Translations under genes and position numbers: made by a program
Assembly (NCBI GenBank): GCA_964614525.1
Contig: CAZTPA010000001.1
Coordinates: forward strand, 124,001 to 188,000
Direction: 5' to 3'
Origin: PWND01 sp964614525
GTDB taxonomy: Bacteria > Bacteroidota > Bacteroidia > Bacteroidales > UBA7960
DNA: 64,000 nucleotides
In this document: in pieces, positions 1-7,637 of the stretch
Layout: the number at the start of each line of letters is the position of its first letter
Position numbering within the stretch: position 1 is the first letter of the stretch
The notes under the pieces: model-generated
Databases searched by the model: none
What the model was told of the DNA's origin: nothing
Seen by the model: only the letters and a program-made list of their open reading frames with translations

Positions 1-2
1 CC

Positions 3-1037
3 TACTTTTATATGGTTACAAGATATAAAAGCCGTTTGGCAAGTTGGTCAACGATTAGTAATGCAGATATTATTCTTGATGGTTCTCAATATCCGGCTTT
101 TGAAACATGGGTATCGGACATGCTGCTGGAGTGGCATAATAATGATCCGGTTAGTCAAAAAGAGATTAATAGAAACAATGCTGCATATGCTATACAGGGA
201 AATAGAAATCCATTTATTGATAATCCGCAATTTGTTAATGATATATGGGGTACTCCGGCCGAACCTACAATCGTAAACTCTATAGCCGAACTCAGACAAC
301 AGAATGCAGATGCTGTGACTGTTTATGATTTGACAAGCGAAGTATTTCTGACATTCCAACAAACATACAGAAATAAAAAATATATTCAGGACCCTGACGG
401 ACAAGCGGCTATTGAGATAGATGACGCAAATGGCATTATTACAAGCACATATAACAGGTACGATGGTATAACCGGAATTAAAGGGACATTAACTTCCTAT
501 AATAATTTATTGCAATTTATTCCTGTTGAGGATTCTGGAACAGCTTCTTCTACCGGAAATATTGTAGATCCTGAAATAAAGACATTAACTGAATTAAGTA
601 GTAATGATCAGGCTAAACTTATAAAGGTTGAGAATGTATCATTTGCTAATACCGGAACATTTGCTAATGGCACTGATTATAATATAAGTGATTCAAGTGG
701 TTCGCTTGTATTCAAAACAAATTTCTATAATGTAGATTATATAAACACAGCAATACCTGAAGCAGAAAAACATATAACTGCCATTGTTTATCAAAATCTT
801 GATGTAATACAAATAACTGCGAGAGAACTGGCTGATTTTGAAGATGTAGCTTTAATGGGTGATGTTAATGGTGATGGCTTTATAAATATTTTAGATGTTG
901 TTTGGATGGTAAGCCATATTAACGGGGATTCTCCTGTCGGATTTATTTTAGAAGTAGCGGATATTAATGAAGACAACAATATTGACGTATCCGATCTGAC
1001 GATGCTTATAGATATGATACTTGCAGGAGCTCAGTAA
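3..1037 (+). CDS. Endonuclease I family secreted nuclease with C-terminal dockerin (5' partial)
   Basis: The reading frame is open to the left edge, so the N-terminus is missing and the Met at base 12 is not the real start. The first ~75 residues match the C-terminal part of endonuclease I (EndA/Bsn-type, PF04231): WHNNDPVSQKEINRNNA followed by GNRNPFIDNPQFV is highly characteristic. Residues ~85-275 resemble the OB-fold-like DUF5689 domain often attached to Bacteroidota extracellular nucleases. The tail (~284-338) has two Ca-binding dockerin type I repeats, GDVNGDGFINILD and ADINEDNNIDVSD. The upstream catalytic His motif lies outside the window. Expected role is extracellular DNA/RNA cleavage for nutrient scavenging. 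There is no T9SS C-terminal domain after the dockerin. The stop is 4 bp from the convergent glycosyltransferase stop. Confidence 0.85.
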   Translation, partial: YFYMVTRYKSRLASWSTISNADIILDGSQYPAFETWVSDMLLEWHNNDPVSQKEINRNNAAYAIQGNRNPFIDNPQFVNDIWGTPAEPTIVNSIAELRQQNADAVTVYDLTSEVFLTFQQTYRNKKYIQDPDGQAAIEIDDANGIITSTYNRYDGITGIKGTLTSYNNLLQFIPVEDSGTASSTGNIVDPEIKTLTELSSNDQAKLIKVENVSFANTGTFANGTDYNISDSSGSLVFKTNFYNVDYINTAIPEAEKHITAIVYQNLDVIQITARELADFEDVALMGDVNGDGFINILDVVWMVSHINGDSPVGFILEVADINEDNNIDVSDLTMLIDMILAGAQ

Positions 1038-1041
1038 AAAA

Positions 1042-2106
1042 CTACTGTTTTTCAGCAGTTTCGGTATATATTGAAATAATTTTGTCTGTAATGAAATCCA
1101 AAGAGAATTCTTTGTGGATCATTACAGACAATTTTTTTGCCTCAGAATAAAATTCCTCCTGATTTTTAAAAAATGCATCTAATGTATTTATTATTAAAGA
1201 TTTATCCGGTTTCGGTGATTTTACATCAATAAAGTTTGTGCTTTTTACTTTTTGATAATTTTCAAAAGACAAAAGGCCTCCAAATCTTTTACTATTTGCC
1301 AGTAAAACCGGCACACCTATAGAAGCTGCTTCGAGAGCAACTCTCCCAACACCCATTATAACAGCAGATTTCAAATACTCTTTCTCAACAATTTCCTCAT
1401 ATCCAACAAGTTTGCAATAATCTTTTTTATATGAATAGTTAAGTATTTGGATTATTTGTCTTAATTCACTAATATTTTTACCATCTCCAACAACATTAAA
1501 CTCAAGATCCGGATACTCTTTAATTAATACCGGCAAAACATTATCTATCATGTATTTTAAAAATCGAATATGAGATTTATTAATCTTACTAACATAGCTA
1601 ATTCTATACGGATTGGGTTTGTATTCAGTCTTTATAGTATTTACTCCATTAGGAATAAATACACTCTTATGTTTAAGTCCATATTTTTTATTAGATACTT
1701 CATAAACAAATGTGCTTACAAAAATGATTTTACTTAATAACCTTCTGGAAATATTATGTCTTAAATCATATTTTGCTCGTCCATGAACTGTTGCAATTAC
1801 TTTTTTGCCAGAAAGAAATCCGCATATAGAGGCCAACAGAATTGCTAAGCGCTGATGTGCGTGTATAACATCAATCTTTTTATTTTTTATGATAAAAAAT
1901 AATTTAATTATATGTATTGGAAGCAGCAAGTCTTTTAGCGTAATCTCTATATATTCAATCTTTGGATGTAGTTTACCTGCCTGTCTGCCTCTTCTTCCAA
2001 TTAAAATTACTTTATGTCCTTTTTCAATAAGCATATTAGCTAAATCACAAACGTGATTCTCTGCTCCGCCAAAATCAAAATGCTTTATTATCAATAGAAT
2101 AGTCAT
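1042..2106 (-). CDS. Glycosyltransferase family 4 (GT-B) protein
   Basis: 354 aa, a full-length GT-B fold. The N-terminal acceptor domain opens with a glycine-rich loop (HFDFGGAENHVCDLA) typical of GT4 enzymes. The linker carries IPNGVN, the usual marker for the start of the C-terminal donor domain. The donor-binding region has ALEAASIGVPVL around residue 260, the conserved E-containing helix of GT4, although the usual upstream Glu of the EX7E motif is less clear here. It probably transfers a sugar from a nucleotide donor to a lipid-linked or surface polysaccharide on the cytoplasmic face. It stands alone, with a 480-bp upstream region, and no neighbouring glycan genes define its acceptor. 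Confidence 0.85.
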   Translation of the reverse strand: MTILLIIKHFDFGGAENHVCDLANMLIEKGHKVILIGRRGRQAGKLHPKIEYIEITLKDLLLPIHIIKLFFIIKNKKIDVIHAHQRLAILLASICGFLSGKKVIATVHGRAKYDLRHNISRRLLSKIIFVSTFVYEVSNKKYGLKHKSVFIPNGVNTIKTEYKPNPYRISYVSKINKSHIRFLKYMIDNVLPVLIKEYPDLEFNVVGDGKNISELRQIIQILNYSYKKDYCKLVGYEEIVEKEYLKSAVIMGVGRVALEAASIGVPVLLANSKRFGGLLSFENYQKVKSTNFIDVKSPKPDKSLIINTLDAFFKNQEEFYSEAKKLSVMIHKEFSLDFITDKIISIYTETAEKQ

Positions 2107-2586
2107 AAATATTTAATAATAAGTATTTTAAACAAATAAACCTTCGTAAAATAAACCATAGATAATTCAATATGCATTTTACCAAAGAACATCCCAAAAA
2201 TATAAAATTATCCACTGCAAAGTGGATGATAATAAAATACGCAGATTAATAAAAACGCTAATGTTGCGAAAAAATGACTATTAAATATATTTAAATATCT
2301 CTTAAAATATTAAAAATATCTGCAATTTATGGAATAATTAATATGCTTTTGCGTTATTTTATCTACCAAATCAAAACGAAAATTTATGATTTACAAAAAT
2401 CCTGATTTCGATTTTCTAATAAACTCATTACAATCATTCCTTCTATACAAAAATTTAGGTATTCATACCGTTAATCTTAATTAAGATAAAGTTCTAATTA
2501 AGATTAAACCATATTTCTTACATAATAATACTTCAATTATTATATCAATTCAATTATTTATTTATTTATTTTAAAACTATTTTATT
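2107..2586. other. 480-bp AT-rich intergenic region with palindrome and direct repeat
   Basis: No convincing gene on either strand. The region separates two divergently transcribed genes. The only structured element I see is at 2474-2504: a perfect 14-bp palindrome ATCTTAATTAAGAT (2474-2487), whose right part TAATTAAGAT (2478-2487) recurs at 2495-2504. It lies about 85-110 bp upstream of the DUF4168 gene and could be an operator. No good Bacteroidota -33/-7 pair was found. Confidence 0.4.
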
Positions 2587-3036
2587 ATGTCTATTTTAAA
2601 AAAATTAACAAGCCTGGTATTTTTAACTATTTTTTGCTTTGCTGCAACTTATGCACAAACACCAACCAGCGAAGATGTTTCTGAAAAGGATTTGCAATTA
2701 TTTGCAAAGGCAATTAAACTAATGCAGGTTGTAGAAGAGCAAGCGCAGCAAAAAATGATTACTGCTGTCGAAGAAGTAGGGCTAGATGTCCAAAGCTATA
2801 ATAACCTACAGCAAAAAATACAAAATTCAGATCAAGCAGAAAATGTGTCTGAAGAAGAAATGCAACAGTTTAATAGTGCATCAACAGCTATTCAGGAAAT
2901 ACAATTAGAAACCCAGTCAGAACTGGAGGAGAAAATCGTTGAAGCGGGTTTAACCGTCGAAAAGTACCAAACAATAGGAGCAACTGTTCAAAGCGATCCT
3001 GAATTGCAGAATAAATTGCAGGAATATCTGCAATAA
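2587..3036 (+). CDS. DUF4168 domain secreted protein
   Basis: 149 aa. Residues 1-23 form a signal peptide (lysines, hydrophobic stretch, then TYAQ), so the mature protein is exported. The rest is two similar helical halves, each beginning with VSE(K/E)(D/E), followed by FA/FN and a central Gln/Glu-rich helix ending in GL(D/T)V..Y. This duplicated pattern is that of DUF4168 proteins, small periplasmic helical proteins of unknown function. The gene is monocistronic: a long upstream region precedes it and a strong intrinsic terminator follows within 25 bp. The function is unknown; the acidic, Gln-rich composition suggests a soluble periplasmic helical bundle. Confidence 0.75.
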   Translation: MSILKKLTSLVFLTIFCFAATYAQTPTSEDVSEKDLQLFAKAIKLMQVVEEQAQQKMITAVEEVGLDVQSYNNLQQKIQNSDQAENVSEEEMQQFNSASTAIQEIQLETQSELEEKIVEAGLTVEKYQTIGATVQSDPELQNKLQEYLQ

Positions 3037-3060
3037 CGATTAGATAAGATATTTTTATAA

Positions 3061-3101
3061 AAAAAAGCTTGCTCTTAAAGATTAAGAGCAAGCTTTTTTT
3101 T
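3061..3101 (+). terminator. Strong intrinsic terminator after the DUF4168 gene
   Basis: A perfect 18-bp inverted repeat (left arm 3061-3078, right arm 3082-3099) encloses a 3-nt loop. The core arms are AAGCTTGCTCTTAA and TTAAGAGCAAGCTT, flanked by an A-run on the left and a T-run on the right, so it can terminate transcription in both directions: the DUF4168 gene from the left and the minus-strand gene ending at 3124 from the right. Confidence 0.9.
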
Positions 3102-3123
3102 ATTCCTGATTCAACGCAGCCAA

Positions 3124-4245
3124 TTAACTTCTGTTTAGCTTTGGTCTTTTTGCAACATTAAATCCCACAATAAACCCTATAATTGAACCATCTTTTCGTG
3201 GAGAAAAGTAAAGATTCACAGGGACATTCAAATATCCGGAACGGAAAGTTTTCCCTGCTGCAAAAATCATTCCTGAGGACACCTTATACTTGCCTCTGCT
3301 ATCAAGTCGTTCGCTAAGAGTATAAACACCAAGATCTTCATCCGGCATCTCATTTCTCAACCTCCAGATTCCATCTGCATCATAGTATCCTTCGGCTATT
3401 TTGCTCAATCGCACTACAGGCCCTAAACCAAATTCCAAACCCGATTTGTTAAATCGAAAACCAAGCATAATTGTTAAAGAAGGATTAACAAGTCCTGACT
3501 CCAATCCATTTAAAGCAGGCAGAAACTCAAGTAATGCCTGAAAATCCCCTGAACTTAGAAACTGCTGTTCAAACTGATATCCTAAAAGATTTGTAACAGG
3601 ATACATATTAAACCCACCCTTTGATTTAGGCGCTTGCATGATTTCACCCATTTGCCCAAGAGTATAAGTAAATCCAACTCTCGGACCATTTAGTTTTACG
3701 GTAGTTTTAGAGCTTATAATAGGTTGATCATAGTTAACCAGAAGATCCAGCAACAATTTATCATTCTCAATTCCCATTATATTATTTAGTGTAAGTCTTA
3801 CCATTGTCTGAATTTGTTCTTCCTGATCAATAAATTCCATTACATCAGTTTTCTCAATGCGCTCTGATTTCACATCTATAAGCCTCATTATAAAAACTAT
3901 TTTATTTCCAAATTTTTCCACACTCCCTGATAGCATTTTTTCTGCACCCAGCAGTTTGCCGACATCAACAAGGCAGGTTCTGCCAAAACATTCATCAACT
4001 TTAATTCCTTGATCTTTAATTATATTCGCCACATCATACTTGTCGAAAACTTCATAAATATTTGCTTTTTCGAGTTCCAGATAAACCATATTGGTAATGC
4101 TTTGGTTATCATACTTTAATCCTTTGGTGTCCATGCTAATTACCGCTAATTTTGTTTTGTTTTGTGCGTTTACTATTCCAATATTTAATAGTAATAAAAA
4201 GCCGGCTGCTACAGCTACTTTTAAAAATAAGCTTGTTTTTTTCAT
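3124..4245 (-). CDS. CsgG/TolB-N-like domain protein with outer-membrane C-terminal region
   Basis: 373 aa. Signal peptide at residues 1-27 (ends VNAQ). Residues ~30-160 resemble the nucleotide-fold-like domain shared by CsgG, FlgO and TolB-N: a beta strand LAVISMD, a helix with YLELEKANIYEVFD, and a Cys-containing turn ECFGRTCLVDVGKLLGAEKML, a form common in Bacteroidota secreted proteins. Residues ~185-373 are beta-rich with repeated aromatic and glycine strands (VGFTYTLG, LTIMLGFRF, LEFGLGPVV), consistent with a small outer-membrane barrel or a barrel-like lid. It is divergent from the HTH regulator at 4468, with a -7-like box CAAAACTA (4273-4280, read on the minus strand). Function is unknown; a periplasmic sensor or assembly role is only a guess. 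Confidence 0.6.
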   Translation of the reverse strand: MKKTSLFLKVAVAAGFLLLLNIGIVNAQNKTKLAVISMDTKGLKYDNQSITNMVYLELEKANIYEVFDKYDVANIIKDQGIKVDECFGRTCLVDVGKLLGAEKMLSGSVEKFGNKIVFIMRLIDVKSERIEKTDVMEFIDQEEQIQTMVRLTLNNIMGIENDKLLLDLLVNYDQPIISSKTTVKLNGPRVGFTYTLGQMGEIMQAPKSKGGFNMYPVTNLLGYQFEQQFLSSGDFQALLEFLPALNGLESGLVNPSLTIMLGFRFNKSGLEFGLGPVVRLSKIAEGYYDADGIWRLRNEMPDEDLGVYTLSERLDSRGKYKVSSGMIFAAGKTFRSGYLNVPVNLYFSPRKDGSIIGFIVGFNVAKRPKLNRS

Positions 4246-4380
4246 ATCTTTCTTGTTTTAAAGTTTGCAAGGCAAAACTACAACCATTCATAGCCGCACT
4301 AAAACGGCAATATAAATCATGTTTCCGAAATTTCGCTTTTAATGCTAAACAAAATTTATTGTCTGTTGTAAAATTGAATT

Positions 4381-4438
4381 TTTTGCATATTTTGCAAATA
4401 ATTGATATTTTTTTGCGTATTTTGCAAATAATATTGAT
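4381..4438. promoter_or_regulatory. Tandem 30-bp operator-like repeats upstream of HTH regulator
   Basis: Two near-identical copies start 30 bp apart: 4381-4406 and 4411-4438. Each begins TTTTGC(A/G)TATTTTGC and ends AAATAAT..TGAT, and each contains the inverted repeat TTTGC-N7-GCAAA. The second copy ends 29 bp before the start codon of the HTH gene at 4468. Position and symmetry fit paired binding sites for the regulator itself, on consecutive turns of the helix. Confidence 0.55.
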
Positions 4439-4467
4439 CAAATTAGATTAAAATCAAAAAAATAATC

Positions 4468-5481
4468 ATGAATTCGGCATCCTCTAAACAGACTTTATTT
4501 TTAAAAAGAATTGAAGATGTACTAGATTCTTCAACATCCTTGGTTTTTGAAATAGCTGAATTACTAGGAATAAGTAATGATAGTGCATACAGAAGGATGA
4601 GGGGAGAAACATTATTGAGTATAGATGAAATAATAAAGCTGTGTGATCATTTCAATATCTCATTTGATGCATTCAGTAAAGCAGAAACCGGGGCAGTTAC
4701 TTTTGCATATAATGAAATGGAGGACAAAACCGAGAATCTTCTATTATATTTAAAAGGTGTTCTGAAGGATATCAAAGGAATTCTTGCTACACCAAATTGC
4801 CATATAACATACGCTAGTCAGGACATACCGGTTTTTTATCATTATAATCATCCGGAAATGGCAGCATTTAAGTTTTTCTATTGGATGCGTTCAATAATGA
4901 ATGTAACTGATGTTGAAATGGATAAATTTAACCCCGGATTAATTGATCCGGAAATATACTCAACAGCAAGGCAGATATTTGATGTATATTCCCAAATTCC
5001 ATCAACAGAGATATGGACAAATGCAACTATTAATTCCACTCTAAAGCAAATTGAGTTTTACTGGGATGGTGGTATTTTCAACAGCAAAGAAGAAGCAATT
5101 GCTATTTGTAATGCATTAAAGCAAGAGATTTTAAGCATTCAAAAACAAGCTGAAACTGGAAAAAAGAATCACAAGCCCGGAGAAAATGATATTGCAAATG
5201 AAAAAAACTACGAACTATATTACAGTGAAATAGAAATAACAAATAATTGTGTTCTTGTAAACTTAAATACCCTTAAAGCTGTGTACCTGAGTCATTTTTC
5301 TTTTTATACTATGAAAACGATGAATGACAATTACTGTAATAAAACAGAGAAATGGTTGCATTCTTTATTGAAAAAGACAACATTAATTAGTGGTGTTGGT
5401 GAGAAAACCAGGAATCAATTCTTCAATAAAGCACACCGCGATATTGATAATTTAATACTAAGAATCCAAAAAGAAGAATAG
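4468..5481 (+). CDS. HTH (BetR/XRE-like) transcriptional regulator
   Basis: 337 aa. Residues ~20-75 form a helix-turn-helix: VFEIAELLGISNDSAYRRMRGET followed by LSIDEIIKLCDHFNIS, the layout of BetR/XRE-like regulators found in Bacteroidota. The remaining ~260 residues are mostly helical, with many aromatic residues, and I recognise no ligand-binding family; they probably sense a signal or mediate dimerisation. There is no membrane segment. The gene is divergent from the CsgG-like gene (4245), and the shared spacer carries tandem inverted repeats that could be its operators, which suggests autoregulation and control of the divergent gene. A Lys-rich low-complexity segment (KKNHKPGEND) near residue 232 looks like a flexible linker. 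Confidence 0.7.
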   Translation: MNSASSKQTLFLKRIEDVLDSSTSLVFEIAELLGISNDSAYRRMRGETLLSIDEIIKLCDHFNISFDAFSKAETGAVTFAYNEMEDKTENLLLYLKGVLKDIKGILATPNCHITYASQDIPVFYHYNHPEMAAFKFFYWMRSIMNVTDVEMDKFNPGLIDPEIYSTARQIFDVYSQIPSTEIWTNATINSTLKQIEFYWDGGIFNSKEEAIAICNALKQEILSIQKQAETGKKNHKPGENDIANEKNYELYYSEIEITNNCVLVNLNTLKAVYLSHFSFYTMKTMNDNYCNKTEKWLHSLLKKTTLISGVGEKTRNQFFNKAHRDIDNLILRIQKEE

Positions 5482-5494
5482 AAAAGAAGCAGTT

Positions 5495-6382
5495 TTACTT
5501 TTCACCAACTTTCTTAAGCATTTTTTCAGCATCATTTTGAAAATATACGTTCCAGGGGTAAGGGTTATCTGCTTTGTGTGGATCCTGATTTATAACCCAC
5601 TCCAGATCAGATACAAATCCTTCCATATTATTTGTAACAGAATATAAGTATTTTGCTCTACCCCATCTGTTAACTAAATAATTAGGTCCGACTTCAATTG
5701 CCTTTTTAAATTCATCGGCTGCACGTTCTTTACTGCCACCAAATCTTTCAGGCAAAGCTATATAATACAGAGCCCGTGAAAAGTAATTACCTCCACCTGC
5801 CCAATTTGGGTCTATGCTATCTATGAGTTCAATGATTTTATTATTTTCAATTACAATTTTTGTATTGAAAGCTCTGCCTATTGGAGACAAACAATCTTTG
5901 AAATAATAAAATCTTGCAGTATACCAATACCCCATTGCATCAATCTCTTTCTCTGTTAAATATTTTGCAGCTTCTATAATATCAACATCTTTTAATACTT
6001 CTGATTTAAAGCGATTATTTGTAAACATAGCTTTTTCGCAGTATTTAACAGCCTCTCGATAATGATATTTCTGTTCTTTCTTATTTTTAGAAAAAGCAGC
6101 GCCCATTAAAATATGATAATTGCCTATTCTCCAAAGAGCATTATAATACCCTGGATCAGCTTTTTCAACATCTTTTAAAGTCATTAGCAGCAATTCAATA
6201 TCTTTTGCGTCAGATGCAGTTTTTTCCAGTTGCATAGCTCTTTCAAAAATAACATCAGGATTTTCATTGCTTTGTTTTTCAACTAAAGAATCCCAACCAT
6301 GATTAAAAGAAGTACATGAATATAAAAATGCACCGGCAAAAATGCACTTCCACTTACAGCTATGTTTTGTTTGTTTGCTCAT
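5495..6382 (-). CDS. TAtT-family (TRAP T-component-like) lipoprotein
   Basis: 295 aa. A short N-terminus with hydrophobic AGAFLYSC gives a lipobox with Cys near residue 23, so it is probably an outer-membrane or periplasmic lipoprotein. The body is a TPR-like helical array. The segment FGGSKERAADEFKKAIEVGPNYLVNRWGRAKYLY matches the signature of TAtT proteins (PF16811), the trimeric periplasmic TPR component associated with some TRAP transporters. No TRAP permease or solute-binding protein is in the window, so its partner is unknown. It follows the DUF900 hydrolase gene by 17 bp on the same strand and is probably co-transcribed with it. Confidence 0.75.
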   Translation of the reverse strand: MSKQTKHSCKWKCIFAGAFLYSCTSFNHGWDSLVEKQSNENPDVIFERAMQLEKTASDAKDIELLLMTLKDVEKADPGYYNALWRIGNYHILMGAAFSKNKKEQKYHYREAVKYCEKAMFTNNRFKSEVLKDVDIIEAAKYLTEKEIDAMGYWYTARFYYFKDCLSPIGRAFNTKIVIENNKIIELIDSIDPNWAGGGNYFSRALYYIALPERFGGSKERAADEFKKAIEVGPNYLVNRWGRAKYLYSVTNNMEGFVSDLEWVINQDPHKADNPYPWNVYFQNDAEKMLKKVGEK

Positions 6383-6399
6383 ATCGTAGTTAATAATTT

Positions 6400-7464
6400 T
6401 TAAAACAATATATCATACCCTTTACCATCTTCTCTTTTTATAAAAATGTCAGTATCAGTTAAATCAACGGTTTTACTGTTCAAAATATCATAGTAAAAAC
6501 CATTGATTATTTTACTTTTTTGAGGAATCTCGCCAATAAAAAAAGTATGGGATAAATGTGTAGGAAATGTAAACCCTACTGCTTTTGAGAAGTTAATATA
6601 AATTGCATTTTCTGCCAGTGGAAGAGAAAACAATTCTCCCAACTGCTTTCCTTGTCGCACAAACAAACGAGCTCCTTTTAAATTAAAATCATGTCGATTG
6701 CTAATAATAAAGATATTATGCTGACATCGCAATTTCTCAACCCAAAATTTATGTTCTTTTTGTGCAACTGCAGCAGAATTTATAATAATATTGTCAAAAA
6801 TCTGCAAGTGCTCATCAGGACGCATGTTTTCTTTAACCATACATTCTAAATAATAATTTCCCAGGCTATGCAAAAAAAGTGAAATCCTCCGTTCAGAATG
6901 AATTTCTTTATCAGGATTTTTTATATTTGAAATAAACTTTAATAGTAGATTAAAATGTATTAATGATTTTTGAACATTCTTAATTGACAGTTTTAAATTA
7001 CTATAACCATTGATAAATGGGTCTTTTGATGGCCAGGAGAATACAATAACTTTAACATTATAAAGATTTTGAATTTCTAAACCACGTAAAACTGCATGCT
7101 CAAAAGTCTTACTGTCTCCATGTATAAATAACACAAGATTTTTTTCTACTTTATTTATTTGAGTAAGAAAATGTGCTGAATCAATAATATTAACATTTAA
7201 AGAATCATTATTAGATTTTACTTTTAATAAAGTAAGAGAGGATTCCGGGTTTATTTTACACAAGAACGATAAGCCATTCTCATTTGATTCATAAACTCTG
7301 TTGGTTATAACAAATATTTCAGAATCTGAATGTTCAGAATTTTTCATATTGACATCATTACATATAGCTTGGGAAGAATAAAAAAATAAAGCTAAAACAA
7401 TAAGCTTACTTATAATTACTTTATATAAATATGTACAAATAATATTCAGACCATCAGGAAGCAT
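6400..7464 (-). CDS. DUF900-type alpha/beta hydrolase
   Basis: 354 aa. The N-terminus (about 1-35) is hydrophobic and could be a signal peptide or anchor. The hydrolase core begins near residue 95 with NLVLFIHGD (oxyanion strand), then VKVIVFSWPSKD, and the nucleophile elbow LFLHSLGNYY, in which Ser sits in H-S-L-G rather than the common G-x-S-x-G. These three segments together are typical of DUF900 (PF05990) hydrolases. A late His (THLSHTFFIGEI) is a candidate for the catalytic triad. Substrate is unknown. It is the first gene of a two-gene unit with the TAtT lipoprotein downstream. Confidence 0.7.
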   Translation of the reverse strand: MLPDGLNIICTYLYKVIISKLIVLALFFYSSQAICNDVNMKNSEHSDSEIFVITNRVYESNENGLSFLCKINPESSLTLLKVKSNNDSLNVNIIDSAHFLTQINKVEKNLVLFIHGDSKTFEHAVLRGLEIQNLYNVKVIVFSWPSKDPFINGYSNLKLSIKNVQKSLIHFNLLLKFISNIKNPDKEIHSERRISLFLHSLGNYYLECMVKENMRPDEHLQIFDNIIINSAAVAQKEHKFWVEKLRCQHNIFIISNRHDFNLKGARLFVRQGKQLGELFSLPLAENAIYINFSKAVGFTFPTHLSHTFFIGEIPQKSKIINGFYYDILNSKTVDLTDTDIFIKREDGKGYDILF

Positions 7465-7559
7465 AGCCTTAGATTTTCATTAAACAAATATAAGAATTAA
7501 ATATATTTAACATACACGTATATTATCTATTTTACCAAAAATAATTTGCAAAATATCTC

Positions 7560-7590
7560 TTGAAATTATGAATTTATATAACTATATTTG
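7560..7590 (+). promoter_or_regulatory. Candidate Bacteroidota promoter for the patatin gene
   Basis: The -7 box TATATTTG (7583-7590) matches TAnnTTTG exactly. A -33 element TTG (7560-7562, inside CTTG) lies 20 bp upstream. Transcription would start near 7597, giving a leader of about 40 nt before the ATG at 7638. Confidence 0.5.
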
Positions 7591-7637
7591 GAATAATCAT
7601 TTAACCTAATTTCTGTAGAAGATTTCACACTTTATTT

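Noticed and set aside
1038..1062. Terminator between the convergent endonuclease and GT4 genes
   Set aside because: AAACTACTG/CAGCAGTTT is an imperfect short stem with an internal mismatch and overlaps the GT4 3' end; too weak to call.
4136..4451. Overlapping open frames on both strands between the CsgG-like and HTH genes
   Set aside because: Low-complexity, AT-rich coding with no recognisable protein features; they cover the tandem operator repeats and the signal-peptide end of the CsgG-like gene.
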